Origin: Microbacterium halophytorum
Lineage (GTDB): Bacteria; Actinomycetota; Actinomycetes; Actinomycetales; Microbacteriaceae
Direction: 5' to 3'
Assembly (NCBI RefSeq): GCF_002970975.1
Contig: NZ_KZ672984.1
Coordinates: 1-64,000, forward strand
Length of the DNA stretch: 64,000 nt
How positions within the stretch are numbered: the stretch's first letter is position 1; each line of letters starts with the position of its first letter. Shown here piece by piece: positions 8,122 through 16,637 of the stretch. The translations under genes and the position numbers were made by a program. The notes under the pieces were generated by a model. That model saw only the letters and a program-made list of their open reading frames with translations. It was not told where the DNA came from and did not search any database.

Positions 8122-8160
8122 CCCGCGGCCGCCCCTCCTGATCGGAGGGGCGGCCGCGGG
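8122..8160. terminator. Bidirectional hairpin between convergent desaturase and ycnI genes
   Basis: A perfect 17-bp stem (CCCGCGGCCGCCCCTCC and complement) closes a 5-nt TGATC loop. It lies between two genes that converge on it and could stop both transcripts. Confidence 0.75.
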
Positions 8161-8248
8161 GGGTGAGGCGGTCCCGGGGGTGCGGGGGGGGCCCAGCTCT
8201 CGGCACCGCGCCGACGGCTCGCGGACGGTCGCGGGGCTCGGCCGTCGC

Positions 8249-8947
8249 TCAGGCCGAGCGGCGCCGCAGCGCGACGACGCTGACGACGAGGGCGGCGACG
8301 CCGGCGAGCAGGCCCGCGCCACCGAGCACGACCGGGAGCGCGTCGCCCTCCTCGCTCGCCATGGCAGACTCGCTCTCGCCCGCTGCCCCGGCGCCGTGTC
8401 CGCCGTGCGCGTCTTCAGACGCGTCGTCCGCGGCGGGCTCGACCTCGAGGGTCGGCGCGGGCGACTCGAGCGCGTGCGGGTCCTCCCCCTCCTCGGCGAC
8501 CTGGTCCCAGACGAGCTCGCCCTCCTCGCACACCTGCGTCACGGGGAACGCGATCGTGCCGGAGGCGTCCTCGAGCAGCCCGACGTTCAGCGCCACCTCC
8601 GCGCGCAGCTCGTCCGGCACTGCCTCGTCGGCGGTGAACGTCACGGCCGACGGGCGGCCGGCGTCGCCGTCCTTCGCGACGTCGATCGTCCAGCCGCTCT
8701 GCACGACGGGCTGCGCGCCCGCGATGCCCTCGGTCGGCAGGTCGATCGTGATGCTCTTCGTCGCCGAGCCGTCGCAGCCGTGGCCGAACGCGAACGTCAG
8801 GTCGCGCGTCGAGCCCGCCGTGGGGGCGCCATCGGGCTGGAGGCCGACGTGCGCGCTGGCGGCGGCCGGTGCCAGCAGGATGCCGGCCGCGACGGCGACC
8901 CCCGCGGCGAATCCGACGACGTTCCTGGTGTTGCTTCGCTTCTTCAT
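8249..8947 (-). CDS. YcnI-like (DUF1775) copper-associated exported protein
   Basis: The 232-residue protein starts with a Sec signal (basic N-terminus, hydrophobic core, ASA cut). Cleavage leaves H33 (AHVGLQPD) as the new N-terminus, the histidine that YcnI proteins use with a conserved tryptophan (here in SGWTIDV) to hold copper. A His/Asp/Glu-rich linker follows the DUF1775 domain (HGGHG near residue 185). A C-terminal transmembrane helix with an RRR stop-transfer ends the protein, so it is tethered outside the membrane. GAGGAA precedes the ATG at 8947. Confidence 0.85.
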   Translation of the reverse strand: MKKRSNTRNVVGFAAGVAVAAGILLAPAAASAHVGLQPDGAPTAGSTRDLTFAFGHGCDGSATKSITIDLPTEGIAGAQPVVQSGWTIDVAKDGDAGRPSAVTFTADEAVPDELRAEVALNVGLLEDASGTIAFPVTQVCEEGELVWDQVAEEGEDPHALESPAPTLEVEPAADDASEDAHGGHGAGAAGESESAMASEEGDALPVVLGGAGLLAGVAALVVSVVALRRRSA

Positions 8948-9313
8948 GACAGATATTCCTCTGGGTGCATACGTGTGTGATCGGCCGGTGCCTCGGCGGC
9001 ACCGGCGGTGCGCACTCCCGGGGCGCGACGAGGCCTGACCGTCGTCCGGCACGCGATATGCGCGCGCCTCGGCGGCGCCGTCGTCGGCTGGGGTGCTCCC
9101 CGTGCCCTGTGGCGTCGGGCGCGGGTGAATGCGCGTCTCAGAGATCCTGCCGCGGCAAGACCCCACCGCGGTCGGGCACGTTCGATCGCACCGCGCGGAT
9201 CGCGTGGTCGGCGTAAGCCAATACCGTCGGTCGGTGTTCTGAAGCGCACTCCGGAGTGTCTGAGATCCGTCGGCGCCGCGAGCCGGTGCACGACTCCTCA
9301 GACACGCCTCGCC
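8948..9313. other. Intergenic region upstream of the ycnI gene
   Basis: No credible gene is seen in these 366 bp. It contains a 12-bp palindrome CACTCCGGAGTG (9247-9258), overlapping an inverted pair GTGTCTGAG (9257-9265) / CTCAGACAC (9297-9305). The pair lies 8 bp past the 3' end of the upstream membrane gene and could act as its terminator. No recognisable copper-regulator site is visible. Confidence 0.4.
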
Positions 9314-9892
9314 TCACACGAAGAGGGGCGGGCCGCGCGGGGCGGCTGCGAGCGCGCCGAGCCGCGAGCGCAGCGTGCGCACGACGCCCGCGATGGGAGC
9401 AGGCGCGAACGGCGCCGCGATCGCGGGTGCCACGGCGCGCGAGCGGATCCAACCGGATGCCCAGCCGAGCAGCGTGAGGATCGCGCGCTCGCCGTACGCG
9501 AGGATCGCGACGGTGACGACCGCCGCGGCGATGTGCGCGGCGAGCATTCCGGCGTCGACAGTCACCGCCGATGCATGGCCGGTCAGCGGCTGCCAGGCGT
9601 CGGCGTGGTGGTGGCCGCCGACGACGCTGGCGCCTTCGACCGGCGAACCGAGCGCCGTGAACGCGAGGTGGAACATCAGTTGCAGCGCGGGCACCGTCAG
9701 GGCGATGCGCCGGAGTTTCGGGCGAGCGCCCATCAGCGCCATGCCGGGGAACACGAGCAGCGCGGCCATGCCGCCGACGAGCAGCGGCGCGGGCAGGTCG
9801 CCGCCCGCCCAGGAGTGCGACAGCGCCGCGACGAGAGTGGCGACGGCCGAGGCCGCGCTCCCCCGCAGCGCGAGCAGCTGCCGCTTCGTCAT
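9314..9892 (-). CDS. Polytopic membrane protein of unknown function
   Basis: This 192-residue protein has about four membrane segments and an extramembrane loop containing GGHHHADAW, a possible metal-binding patch. I do not recognise the family. It starts 4 bp after the trmB stop, so it belongs to the DUF3097-trmB transcript. A YcnI-type copper protein follows downstream on the same strand after a 366-bp gap, which with the histidines hints at metal handling (weak inference). The C-terminus is an Ala/Pro/Arg-rich tail. Confidence 0.7.
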   Translation of the reverse strand: MTKRQLLALRGSAASAVATLVAALSHSWAGGDLPAPLLVGGMAALLVFPGMALMGARPKLRRIALTVPALQLMFHLAFTALGSPVEGASVVGGHHHADAWQPLTGHASAVTVDAGMLAAHIAAAVVTVAILAYGERAILTLLGWASGWIRSRAVAPAIAAPFAPAPIAGVVRTLRSRLGALAAAPRGPPLFV

Positions 9893-9896
9893 CGGG

Positions 9897-10625
9897 TCAG
9901 TCCCTCGGAACCCGGCGATAGCTGAGGTCGCGGATCTCGCGGCCCTTCTCGATGCCCTTGCGCTCGAACGCCGTCATCGTGCGGCCGGCGAACCTCTCGG
10001 CCCACTCGCCGTCGAAGGCGCGCTCGAACTCGGGGGCGGCGTCCATGACCTCGCGCATCTGCAGCGCGTAGTCCTCCCAGTCGGTGGCGAGGCGCAGCAT
10101 GCCCCCGTCGCGCAGGGCGCGCCCGACCGTCGCGCCGAAGCCGCCCTTGATCATCCGGCGCTTGTGGTGGCGCTTCTTGTGCCACGGGTCCGAGAAGAAG
10201 ATCCAGACCTCGTCGGCAGAGCCCTCCGGCAGCAGCGTCTCGAGCACCTCGGGCGCGTTCGCCTCGATCACGCGCAGGTTCCGCGCACCCGCCTTGTCGG
10301 CGTCGAGCATCGTGCGGGCGAGGCCGCCGACGTAGACCTCGACGGCGAGGAAGTCGTCGTCGGGTCGCGTCGAGGCCGCGTGCACGATCGCGTGGCCCTG
10401 GCCGGAGCCGATCTCGACGATCAGCGGGGCCCTGCGGCCGTACTCGACCTCGGGATCGAACACGGCGTCGGGGTGGACCGAGGTCGACGCGGCGTCGCGG
10501 GGAACGTCGAAGCGGTAGAACGCGCTCAGCTCGCTCCAGGCGCGCTCCTGCGCCTCGCTCATCCGGCCGCCCCTGCGGACGAAGGAGACGGGCTGGTCAC
10601 GGAAGCGCGGCGCGTCGGAACTCAC
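9897..10625 (-). CDS. trmB: tRNA (guanine-N7-)-methyltransferase
   Basis: The 242-residue protein is a full-length TrmB. The SAM-binding motif I is IVEIGSGQG, followed by FLAVEVYVGG, and the family signature DEVWIFFSDPWHKKRHHKRR carries the substrate-binding residues. It methylates N7 of G46 in the tRNA variable loop. It starts 9 bp after the DUF3097 stop and is followed after 4 bp by a membrane protein gene, so the three form an operon. Confidence 0.95.
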   Translation of the reverse strand: MSSDAPRFRDQPVSFVRRGGRMSEAQERAWSELSAFYRFDVPRDAASTSVHPDAVFDPEVEYGRRAPLIVEIGSGQGHAIVHAASTRPDDDFLAVEVYVGGLARTMLDADKAGARNLRVIEANAPEVLETLLPEGSADEVWIFFSDPWHKKRHHKRRMIKGGFGATVGRALRDGGMLRLATDWEDYALQMREVMDAAPEFERAFDGEWAERFAGRTMTAFERKGIEKGREIRDLSYRRVPRD

Positions 10626-10634
10626 TCGCCCAGC

Positions 10635-11504
10635 CTATTCGGCGCCGCCTGGGAGCGCGGGGCCGGCCTGCGCGGGCTCTGTGACGAAGTCGATGAGCTC
10701 CTCGACTCGGCCGAGGAGCTCCGGCTCGACATCGCGGAACGTCGTGACGCGCGACAGGATGTGCTGCCACGCGCGGGCGATGTCGGCCTGTTCCTCCGCG
10801 GGCCAGCCGAGGCCGCGGCAGATGCCCGTCTTCCAATCGGTGCCGCGCGGCACGACGGGCCAGGCGCGGATGCCGAGCGATGCCGGCTTGACGCACTGCC
10901 AGACGTCGACGAACGGGTGGCCCACGATCCGCACGTGCGCTCCGTGACGCCCGCGCGCGACGGCATCGGCGATGCGCTGCTCCTTGGAGCCGGGCACGAG
11001 GTGGTCGACCAGCACCCCGTAGCGGCGCTCGCGCGACGGCGGCTCGGCGGCGAGGAGCTCGTCGAGCAGATCGACGCCCTCGAGGAACTCGACCGCGACG
11101 CCCTCGGCGCGCAGGTCGGCGCCCCAGACCTTCTCGACCAGTTGCGCGTCGTGCTTGCCCTCGACGAGGATCCGGCTCGGCAGCGCGACCCTCGCCCTGG
11201 TGTCATCGGCGACGAACGACCCGGACGCCGTGCGCCGGCGCCCCCGGGGCTGCGCCTTCTGCCGCACGAGCGCGACGGGCTCGCCGTCGATCATGAAGCC
11301 CGGGCCCAGCGGGAACAGCCGCTTGCGCCCCTTGAAGTCCTCGAGCTCCACGTTCTGGCCCTCGATCTTCGTGATCGCACCGCAGAAGCCGTCGACCGCG
11401 ACCTCGACCACGAGGTCGATCTCGGCCGGCACCTGCGCCGACTTCTTCGTGCCGCGTTCGCGCCAGCCCGCCGCGAGCACATCCGTGCCGTACCTGTCGT
11501 CCAT
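10635..11504 (-). CDS. DUF3097 protein (actinobacterial, function unknown)
   Basis: The 289-residue protein matches the actinobacterial DUF3097 family from its first residues (MDDRYGTDVLAAGWRERG) through the conserved middle RILVEGKHDAQLVEKVWG, which resembles the entry of a Toprim-like nucleotidyl domain, to the tryptophan-rich end. I start it at ATG 11504; longer forms run into the upstream promoter region. It is first in an operon with trmB. No function is established; the company of trmB suggests RNA metabolism (inference). Confidence 0.85.
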   Translation of the reverse strand: MDDRYGTDVLAAGWRERGTKKSAQVPAEIDLVVEVAVDGFCGAITKIEGQNVELEDFKGRKRLFPLGPGFMIDGEPVALVRQKAQPRGRRRTASGSFVADDTRARVALPSRILVEGKHDAQLVEKVWGADLRAEGVAVEFLEGVDLLDELLAAEPPSRERRYGVLVDHLVPGSKEQRIADAVARGRHGAHVRIVGHPFVDVWQCVKPASLGIRAWPVVPRGTDWKTGICRGLGWPAEEQADIARAWQHILSRVTTFRDVEPELLGRVEELIDFVTEPAQAGPALPGGAE

Positions 11505-11671
11505 TCCGTCAAGAGTATTCATCCGGATGCCGCTCAGCGCGGGCGACACGGGCATCCGGATGACGGCGCTCACGCGGGCGACAGCCGATCCGGCGTGCCG
11601 CGGGAGCTGCCGCTCAATAGGATTGACCCACCGCCGGCGCACGCCGGCGGCATCCGCGACGGGGAGGCACC
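11505..11671. other. Divergent promoter region, DUF3097 gene / TPM-domain gene
   Basis: These 167 bp separate two divergent genes. No clear sigma hexamers or dyads stand out. GGGGAGG just before 11672 is the ribosome-binding site of the TPM-domain gene. Confidence 0.4.
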
Positions 11672-13630
11672 ATGCGCAGACGGCTCGCGACGATCCTGGG
11701 GGCGGCCGCGGCGGCGCTGGCCCTGCTGGCGGCCCCGACAGCGGCCCAGGCGGTCGAACCGGTCGGGCTCGGCTCGGCCCACGTCTACGACGATCCGTCG
11801 ATCGACGCGCTCACGCCCGACGAGGAGGCCGAGGTCGAGGCGGCGCTCACCGAGCTCGCCGATACGACCGACCTGTCGCTGTGGGTCGTCTACGTCGACG
11901 CTTTCGACAACCCGTCGGACGCCGTGGCGTGGGGCGAGCAGACCGCATCGCAGAACGGCTTCGGCGCGAACAACCTCCTGCTGTCCGTCGCCGTCGAGCA
12001 GCGCAACTACGCCCTGACGGTGCAGCAGGGCAACCCGCTCACGCAGGAGCAGGGCGACAACGCGATCGCCGCCATCGAACAGTCGCTCGGGAACGACGAC
12101 TGGGCGGGCGCGCCGATCGCGGCGGCGGAGTCGCTGACCGACTCGGCCGGCGGCGGCAGCGGCGCGGCCCGCGAGGATTCCGGTGGCGGATTCTTCACGT
12201 TCTTCCTCATCGCCGTGATCATCGCGGCCGTCGCCTTCCTGATCGTCTGGGCCGTCCGGCGCAGGAAGAAGCAGGAGCCGGCCGTCGAGCGCACACCCGA
12301 CCCCTACGAGGGAGTCACGACAGAAGAGCTGCAGAAGCGCGCGGCGGCCGCGCTGATCGCGACGGACGACCGCATCCGGACCGCCGAGCAGGAGCTCGGC
12401 TTCGCCGTCGCGCAGTTCGGCGAGGACGCCGTCGGCGAGTTCCGCGAGGCGATCGCGACGGCGAAGGAGCGCCTCGGCACCGCATTCGAGGCGAACCGCG
12501 CGGTCGACGCGGCCGACAAGCCCGAGCCGGACGTGCGCGCGGCGCACGGGGCCGTCATCGAGGGCTGCGAGGCGGCGCAGGACGTGCTCGACGAGAAGGG
12601 CGAGGCGTTCGACGAGCTCCGCGCCATCGCGGAGGACGTGCCCGCGGCGATCGAGTCCGTGCGCGCCGCGCTCGAGGGCGTCCGGGGCGCCGACGACCGC
12701 ATCGACGCCGCGGTGTCCCGGATGCGCCAGACCTACGGACCCGAGGCGCTCGAGAGCGTGATCGACAGCGCCGACCAGGCGGCCGAGGTGATCGCGGTCG
12801 CCGACGCCCAGCTCGCCGAAGCGCGCCAGTTGGTCGACAGCGGCGACACGGGCGAGGCCGCCGCCGCGGTGCACACGGCGGAGGGTGCGGTCGACCAGGC
12901 GACCCGTCTGGAGCGCTCCGCGACGTCGCTCGCCTCGACCCTGAAGGAAGCGGAGCACCACGCGGCGTCGCTCATCGCCGAGCTCGAGGGCGACCTCGCC
13001 CAGGCGCGCGCCCTCGGTTCGCCGCAGGCCGCCGGCGCGATCGCGGCGACCGAGCAGGCCGTGCGTGCGGCGCAGGCGAACCTCTCCGGACCCGACCGCC
13101 TGCCCCGCATCATGCTCGAGCAGCTGCAGCGTGCGAACGAGCAGATCGACACCGTCGTCGCAAATGCGCAGCGCACGAGGCACGTGCTCGAGCAGACCCT
13201 GATGCAGGCGCGCGCGTCGACCGACGCCGCGGAGGACTTCGTCGCGCAGCGCCGCGGCGCGATCGGTGCCGACGCGCGCACGCGCCTCGCCGAAGCGCAG
13301 CAGGAGCTCTCGCGGGCCGAGAGCCTGCGCACGGCCGATCCGGCCAGGGCCCAACAGCACGCGCAGCGCGCTCTGCAGCTCGCCCAGGACGCGCTGCGCC
13401 GGGCCGAGAGCGATGTGTCCGGCTTCGGCGGGTACGGCGGAGGAGGCGGCTACGGGCGCCGCGGCGGCGTCGATGTCGGCAGCGTCATCCTCGGCGGCGT
13501 GATCGGCGGCCTGCTCAGCGGGGGCGGCGGCCGCCGCGGGGGAGGCGGCTTCGGGGGCGGCTTCGGCGGCGGGGGCGGGGGCTTCGGCGGAGGCGGCGGC
13601 GGCTTCGGCGGAGGCGGCGGCCGCTTCTGA
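11672..13630 (+). CDS. TPM-domain membrane protein with coiled coil and Gly-rich tail
   Basis: Order of parts in 652 residues: Sec signal (about 1-28), TPM domain (about 40-160; Psb32/YgcG/MOLO-1 fold), Gly/Ser linker, one transmembrane helix (about 173-192) followed by RRRKK, a long alanine-rich coiled-coil region (about 215-570), and a tail of GGGFGGG repeats ending in F. The TPM domain is therefore outside and the coiled coil inside. A pspA gene follows 99 bp downstream; TPM proteins next to PspA are a recurrent actinobacterial and firmicute layout linked to membrane stress, so the coiled coil may contact PspA (inference). Confidence 0.85.
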   Translation: MRRRLATILGAAAAALALLAAPTAAQAVEPVGLGSAHVYDDPSIDALTPDEEAEVEAALTELADTTDLSLWVVYVDAFDNPSDAVAWGEQTASQNGFGANNLLLSVAVEQRNYALTVQQGNPLTQEQGDNAIAAIEQSLGNDDWAGAPIAAAESLTDSAGGGSGAAREDSGGGFFTFFLIAVIIAAVAFLIVWAVRRRKKQEPAVERTPDPYEGVTTEELQKRAAAALIATDDRIRTAEQELGFAVAQFGEDAVGEFREAIATAKERLGTAFEANRAVDAADKPEPDVRAAHGAVIEGCEAAQDVLDEKGEAFDELRAIAEDVPAAIESVRAALEGVRGADDRIDAAVSRMRQTYGPEALESVIDSADQAAEVIAVADAQLAEARQLVDSGDTGEAAAAVHTAEGAVDQATRLERSATSLASTLKEAEHHAASLIAELEGDLAQARALGSPQAAGAIAATEQAVRAAQANLSGPDRLPRIMLEQLQRANEQIDTVVANAQRTRHVLEQTLMQARASTDAAEDFVAQRRGAIGADARTRLAEAQQELSRAESLRTADPARAQQHAQRALQLAQDALRRAESDVSGFGGYGGGGGYGRRGGVDVGSVILGGVIGGLLSGGGGRRGGGGFGGGFGGGGGGFGGGGGGFGGGGGRF

Positions 13631-13729
13631 GCGCGGTTCCGAGGAAACGCATAGCCCGCGGATAGGCGGAGTTCTCGCGCAGGCCACCCACGGCCGGTAG
13701 GTTTCTAGTCACCACGGAAGGGGCATCAC

Positions 13730-14461
13730 ATGACCAAGCAGTCCATCTTCGGCAGGATCTCGACCCTGATCAAGGCGAACGTCAACGCGATGATCGACCA
13801 GGCGGAGGATCCGGAGAAGATGCTGGATCAGCTGATCCGGGATTTCACCAACAACATCGCCGACGCCGAGGCCGCGATCGCCGAGACGATCGGAAACCTG
13901 CGGCTCCTCGAGCGGGACCACGCGGAAGACCTGGAGACCGCAAAGGAGTGGGGCAACAAGGCGATCGCCGCGAGCCGCAAGGCCGACGAGATGCGCGCCG
14001 CCGGCGACACGGCCGGCGGCGACAAGTTCGACAACCTCGCGAAGATCGCGCTGCAGCGCCAGATCAGCGAGGAGAAGGAGGCTCACGACGCCGAGCCCCA
14101 GATCGCCTCGCAGACCGAGACCGTCGAGAAGCTCAAGGCCGGCCTCTCCGGCATGAAGCAGAAGCTCGTCGACCTGAAGGCGAAGCGCGACCAGCTCGTC
14201 GCGCGGGCGAAGACGGCCGAGGCGCAGAACAAGGTGCACGACGCGGTCAAGTCGATCAACGTGATGGATCCGACCAGCGACCTCGGGCGCTTCGAGGAGA
14301 AGGTCCGCCGCCAGGAGGCGCTCGCCGCCGGCAAGGCCGAGATCGCCGCGTCATCGCTCGACGCGCAGTTCGAGTCGCTCGACGACATGGGCGAGCTCAC
14401 CGAGGTCGAGGCCCGGCTCGCCGCCCTGAAGAGCGGCGGACAGGGCCAGCTCAGCGCCTGA
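13730..14461 (+). CDS. pspA: PspA/IM30 family phage-shock protein
   Basis: The 243-residue protein is helical throughout, as in PspA/Vipp1. It has an amphipathic N-terminus (SIFGRISTLIKANVNAMID), the family motif EDPEKMLDQLIRD, and long coiled-coil helices rich in K/E/A. PspA binds the inner face of the membrane and seals stress damage. GGAAGGGG precedes the ATG. No pspBC or pspF is in the window; the partner candidate is the upstream TPM-domain protein. Confidence 0.93.
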   Translation: MTKQSIFGRISTLIKANVNAMIDQAEDPEKMLDQLIRDFTNNIADAEAAIAETIGNLRLLERDHAEDLETAKEWGNKAIAASRKADEMRAAGDTAGGDKFDNLAKIALQRQISEEKEAHDAEPQIASQTETVEKLKAGLSGMKQKLVDLKAKRDQLVARAKTAEAQNKVHDAVKSINVMDPTSDLGRFEEKVRRQEALAAGKAEIAASSLDAQFESLDDMGELTEVEARLAALKSGGQGQLSA

Positions 14462-14482
14462 CTGCCCTCGCGCGACCGCGCT

Positions 14483-14520
14483 CAGGAACGCCCCGGATGT
14501 CCGCATCCGGGGCGTTCCTG
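14483..14520 (+). terminator. Hairpin terminator after pspA
   Basis: A perfect 17-bp stem (CAGGAACGCCCCGGATG and complement) closes a 4-nt TCCG loop. It begins 21 bp after the pspA stop. Confidence 0.8.
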
Positions 14521-14553
14521 GCGGTGAGGGGGCCGGAGGGGCAAGATGGAGGA

Positions 14554-15390
14554 ATGACTCGGTTCGTCGTCGTCCCGCAGTGGCAGGGCTCAGCTTCGTC
14601 GCGAGCGATGGCCCTCATCGACGGAGCGGAGGCGATCGCGGGAGACCTCCCGGCGTCCGCCTGCACGCGCGTCGACGTGCCGCTCGAAGCGGGCGAGGCG
14701 ATCGACACGGGCATCAGCCGCGCGAGCTCGCTCCTGCGCATCAGACGGGAGTCGCACGAGCACCTCGCCCCCAACGGCGAACCCGCCGTCGTCGTCGGCG
14801 GGGACGCGGGCGTCGCGGTGGCGGCGATCGGCGCGCTCGTCGGCGCCCCCGGCGCTTCTTCCGGCCGGCTCGCCGTGGCGTGGTTCGGCGCGCACGCGGC
14901 CCTGCGCTCCCCCAACGGCGACCGCGACCGGGCGTACGAGTCGATGGCGCTGCGCGCCGTCCTCGGCGGGTTCGACGGCGACCTCGCCCTCCCCGCCGGC
15001 GCCGTCGAGGCGTCGGACGTCGCGCTCGCGGGGGCGCGCGAGTTCGACGACGAGGAGGAGGCCGTGCTCGCCGAGTCGGGTGTCGCGCACGTCGGCCCCG
15101 ACGCGGAGCACGGCCCCGCGGCGGCCGCGACGGCGCTGGACGGCGCGGAGCGCGTCTTCGTCCACGTGTCGCTCGACGTGCTCGACCCCGCCGAGATCAG
15201 CGGCGTAGCCGACGCCGTTCCGTTCGGCATGAGCGCACAGACGCTCGTCACCGCGATCGGAGAGCTGCGTTCCCGCTACGCCCTCGCGGGCGCCGCGATC
15301 ACCGGCTTCGCGCCAAGGAACCCGGCCGCGGCGGTCGATGACATGGGCACGATCCTGCGCATCGTCTCGGCGCTGACGAAGCCTGTCTGA
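14554..15390 (+). CDS. Arginase-fold protein lacking most metal ligands (probable pseudoenzyme)
   Basis: The 278-residue protein follows the ureohydrolase layout, but the Mn2+ sites are degraded. GGDHS reads GGDAG, DAHAD reads GAHAA (in AWFGAHAAL), and the late SxDxDxxDP motif is shortened to SLDVLDP, losing one aspartate. Length and fold positions are otherwise normal. It probably does not hydrolyse arginine or agmatine through a binuclear Mn centre; a binding or regulatory role is possible. ATG 14554 has GGAGGA 1-2 bp in front. The gene converges with the SIP-domain gene, leaving only 5 bp between stops. Confidence 0.75.
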   Translation: MTRFVVVPQWQGSASSRAMALIDGAEAIAGDLPASACTRVDVPLEAGEAIDTGISRASSLLRIRRESHEHLAPNGEPAVVVGGDAGVAVAAIGALVGAPGASSGRLAVAWFGAHAALRSPNGDRDRAYESMALRAVLGGFDGDLALPAGAVEASDVALAGAREFDDEEEAVLAESGVAHVGPDAEHGPAAAATALDGAERVFVHVSLDVLDPAEISGVADAVPFGMSAQTLVTAIGELRSRYALAGAAITGFAPRNPAAAVDDMGTILRIVSALTKPV

Positions 15391-15395
15391 GCCGG

Positions 15396-15860
15396 TCAGG
15401 CGGCGTGCTGCGGGAACCACTCCGGCACGGCGATCGCACCGCGCTCGGTGCCCAGTCGGTCCGTCAGGTGGTCGACGATGTCGGCCGTGCCGAGGAAGCC
15501 GCCGAGCAGGTGCACGCGCGTCGCGTCTCCCTCACCGCACATCATCTCGTTCGCCCAGGCGATGGCGGCGCGAGAGAGGGCCTCGCCCGTGCCGCAGGCC
15601 CTGCTCGTGCCCGGCGCACCCGTACGGGCCGAACGGTCGAGCCACGAGACGACCATGCGCGGCGGGGCCGACACGGTGCCGACCCACGACGCGTCGGGGA
15701 CCTCGATGAACACCCGTCCCGTCGAGCACAGCGGCAGCGTCGCGAGCAGCATCTCGAGATCGACCAGCGACGACTCGTCGGCGGTGATCAGGTGCTGCAC
15801 CCGCGTGTGGCGCGAGGCGCGGCACGCGGTGGCGCTGTGGGCTGCGGTGTCGGCGTTCAT
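15396..15860 (-). CDS. Stand-alone SIP-like domain (siderophore-interacting protein, NAD(P)H-binding part)
   Basis: This 154-residue protein corresponds only to the C-terminal half of siderophore-interacting ferric reductases: HLITADESSLVDLEMLLATL, then GRVFIEVPDASWVG, with an expected acidic/aromatic end (PEWFPQHAA). The N-terminal FAD-binding barrel is absent, and nothing upstream encodes it. A near-perfect DtxR/IdeR box lies 12 bp before the ATG, so it should be iron-repressed. It might use an FAD domain in trans or act as a small NAD(P)H-binding protein; function is inferred from the domain only. Confidence 0.75.
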   Translation of the reverse strand: MNADTAAHSATACRASRHTRVQHLITADESSLVDLEMLLATLPLCSTGRVFIEVPDASWVGTVSAPPRMVVSWLDRSARTGAPGTSRACGTGEALSRAAIAWANEMMCGEGDATRVHLLGGFLGTADIVDHLTDRLGTERGAIAVPEWFPQHAA

Positions 15861-15871
15861 ATCCCCACCAT

Positions 15872-15892
15872 TGTAGGTCAGCCTTACCTACA
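15872..15892 (-). promoter_or_regulatory. DtxR/IdeR-type iron box
   Basis: The minus strand reads TGTAGGTAAGGCTGACCTACA, an interrupted palindrome that matches the DtxR/IdeR consensus (TTAGGTTAGSCTAACCTAA) at nearly all conserved positions. Its centre is about 22 bp upstream of the SIP-domain gene, where repressor binding would block initiation. The adjacent AhpD-like gene ends just upstream, so the box acts on the SIP gene alone. Confidence 0.8.
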
Positions 15893-15936
15893 TGCCAAAT
15901 GACCGCCTGAGGGCAGCCTATCCTCCGCCGGAGCCG

Positions 15937-16404
15937 TCAGCCCCGGCCGAGGGGCTTCGGGCTCAGACCCGTCGCCCGCACGAGCCGGTTGAAGGAGTTG
16001 ATCTCGACGGCGAGCCAGCTCACGGCCACGTACTCCTCATCGCTGAGCGCGGCCGTCACGCGCGCGTAGGCCTCGGTGCGCACACCGCCGTCGTGGATGA
16101 AGGTGAGCTCCTCCGCCAGCTCGATGGCGGCCTTCTCGCGCTCGGTGAAGACGCCCGACTCGCGCCAGACCGGCAGCTGTGCCATCTCGTCGAAGGTCAC
16201 GCCCGCCTTCTCGCCGCGCTCGCTGTGCACGCGCACGCAATAGGCGCAGCCGTTCAGCTGCGAGCAGTGCAGCAGCACGAGCTCCTTGAGCCGCGGATCG
16301 ATGCCGCGGGCAGCGGCGAACTCCGCCGCCTCGTCCGCGAAATCGCTCAGCCGCTTGTACAGCTCGGGGGCACCCTTGTTCAGGTGTACGCGCTTGTCGG
16401 TCAC
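15937..16404 (-). CDS. AhpD-like / carboxymuconolactone decarboxylase family protein
   Basis: The 155-residue all-helical protein carries the peroxidatic CxxC motif of the AhpD family: GCAYCVRVH (C53, C56) with H60. A glutamate-rich helix and the core EREKAAIELAEELT follow. Members with this motif act as thiol-dependent peroxidases or reductase adaptors. It is on the same strand as the iron-controlled SIP gene 76 bp downstream, but the iron box lies between them, so they are probably separately controlled. Confidence 0.88.
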   Translation of the reverse strand: MTDKRVHLNKGAPELYKRLSDFADEAAEFAAARGIDPRLKELVLLHCSQLNGCAYCVRVHSERGEKAGVTFDEMAQLPVWRESGVFTEREKAAIELAEELTFIHDGGVRTEAYARVTAALSDEEYVAVSWLAVEINSFNRLVRATGLSPKPLGRG

Positions 16405-16637
16405 GTCGGTTCCTCCTCGTCGGCGCAGTGCTCTCCCCCGACGCTATCGCGCACGACGCGCCCGAGCGCCATCGGAACAATCTGCGCATTCGCTCGCGTT
16501 GATACTCCCGAGAATGCGAAGAATCGGGGGGATGCTGCAGCGCACTCCGATCTCGGGTTTCTCGCGACCCCACCACGACGGCCAGAATGGACGCATCCGG
16601 ATGATGCCCACGCCGGCACCTCACGAAAGGAACGGAC
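16405..16637. other. Divergent promoter region, AhpD-like gene / hydrolase-Opp operon
   Basis: No gene is seen in 233 bp. A 7-bp inverted pair CCCGAGA (16507-16513) / TCTCGGG (16551-16557) is present. GAAAGGAAC before the GTG at 16638 is the ribosome-binding site for the operon. Confidence 0.4.

Noticed and set aside
11570..13687. 705-codon open frame antisense to the TPM-domain gene
   Set aside because: It is a third-position-GC shadow; the plus-strand frame has a signal peptide, TPM domain and coiled coil.
16507..16557. Further copy of the dispersed hairpin
   Set aside because: Only a 7-bp outer pair is found; the inner stem and the conserved loop are missing.
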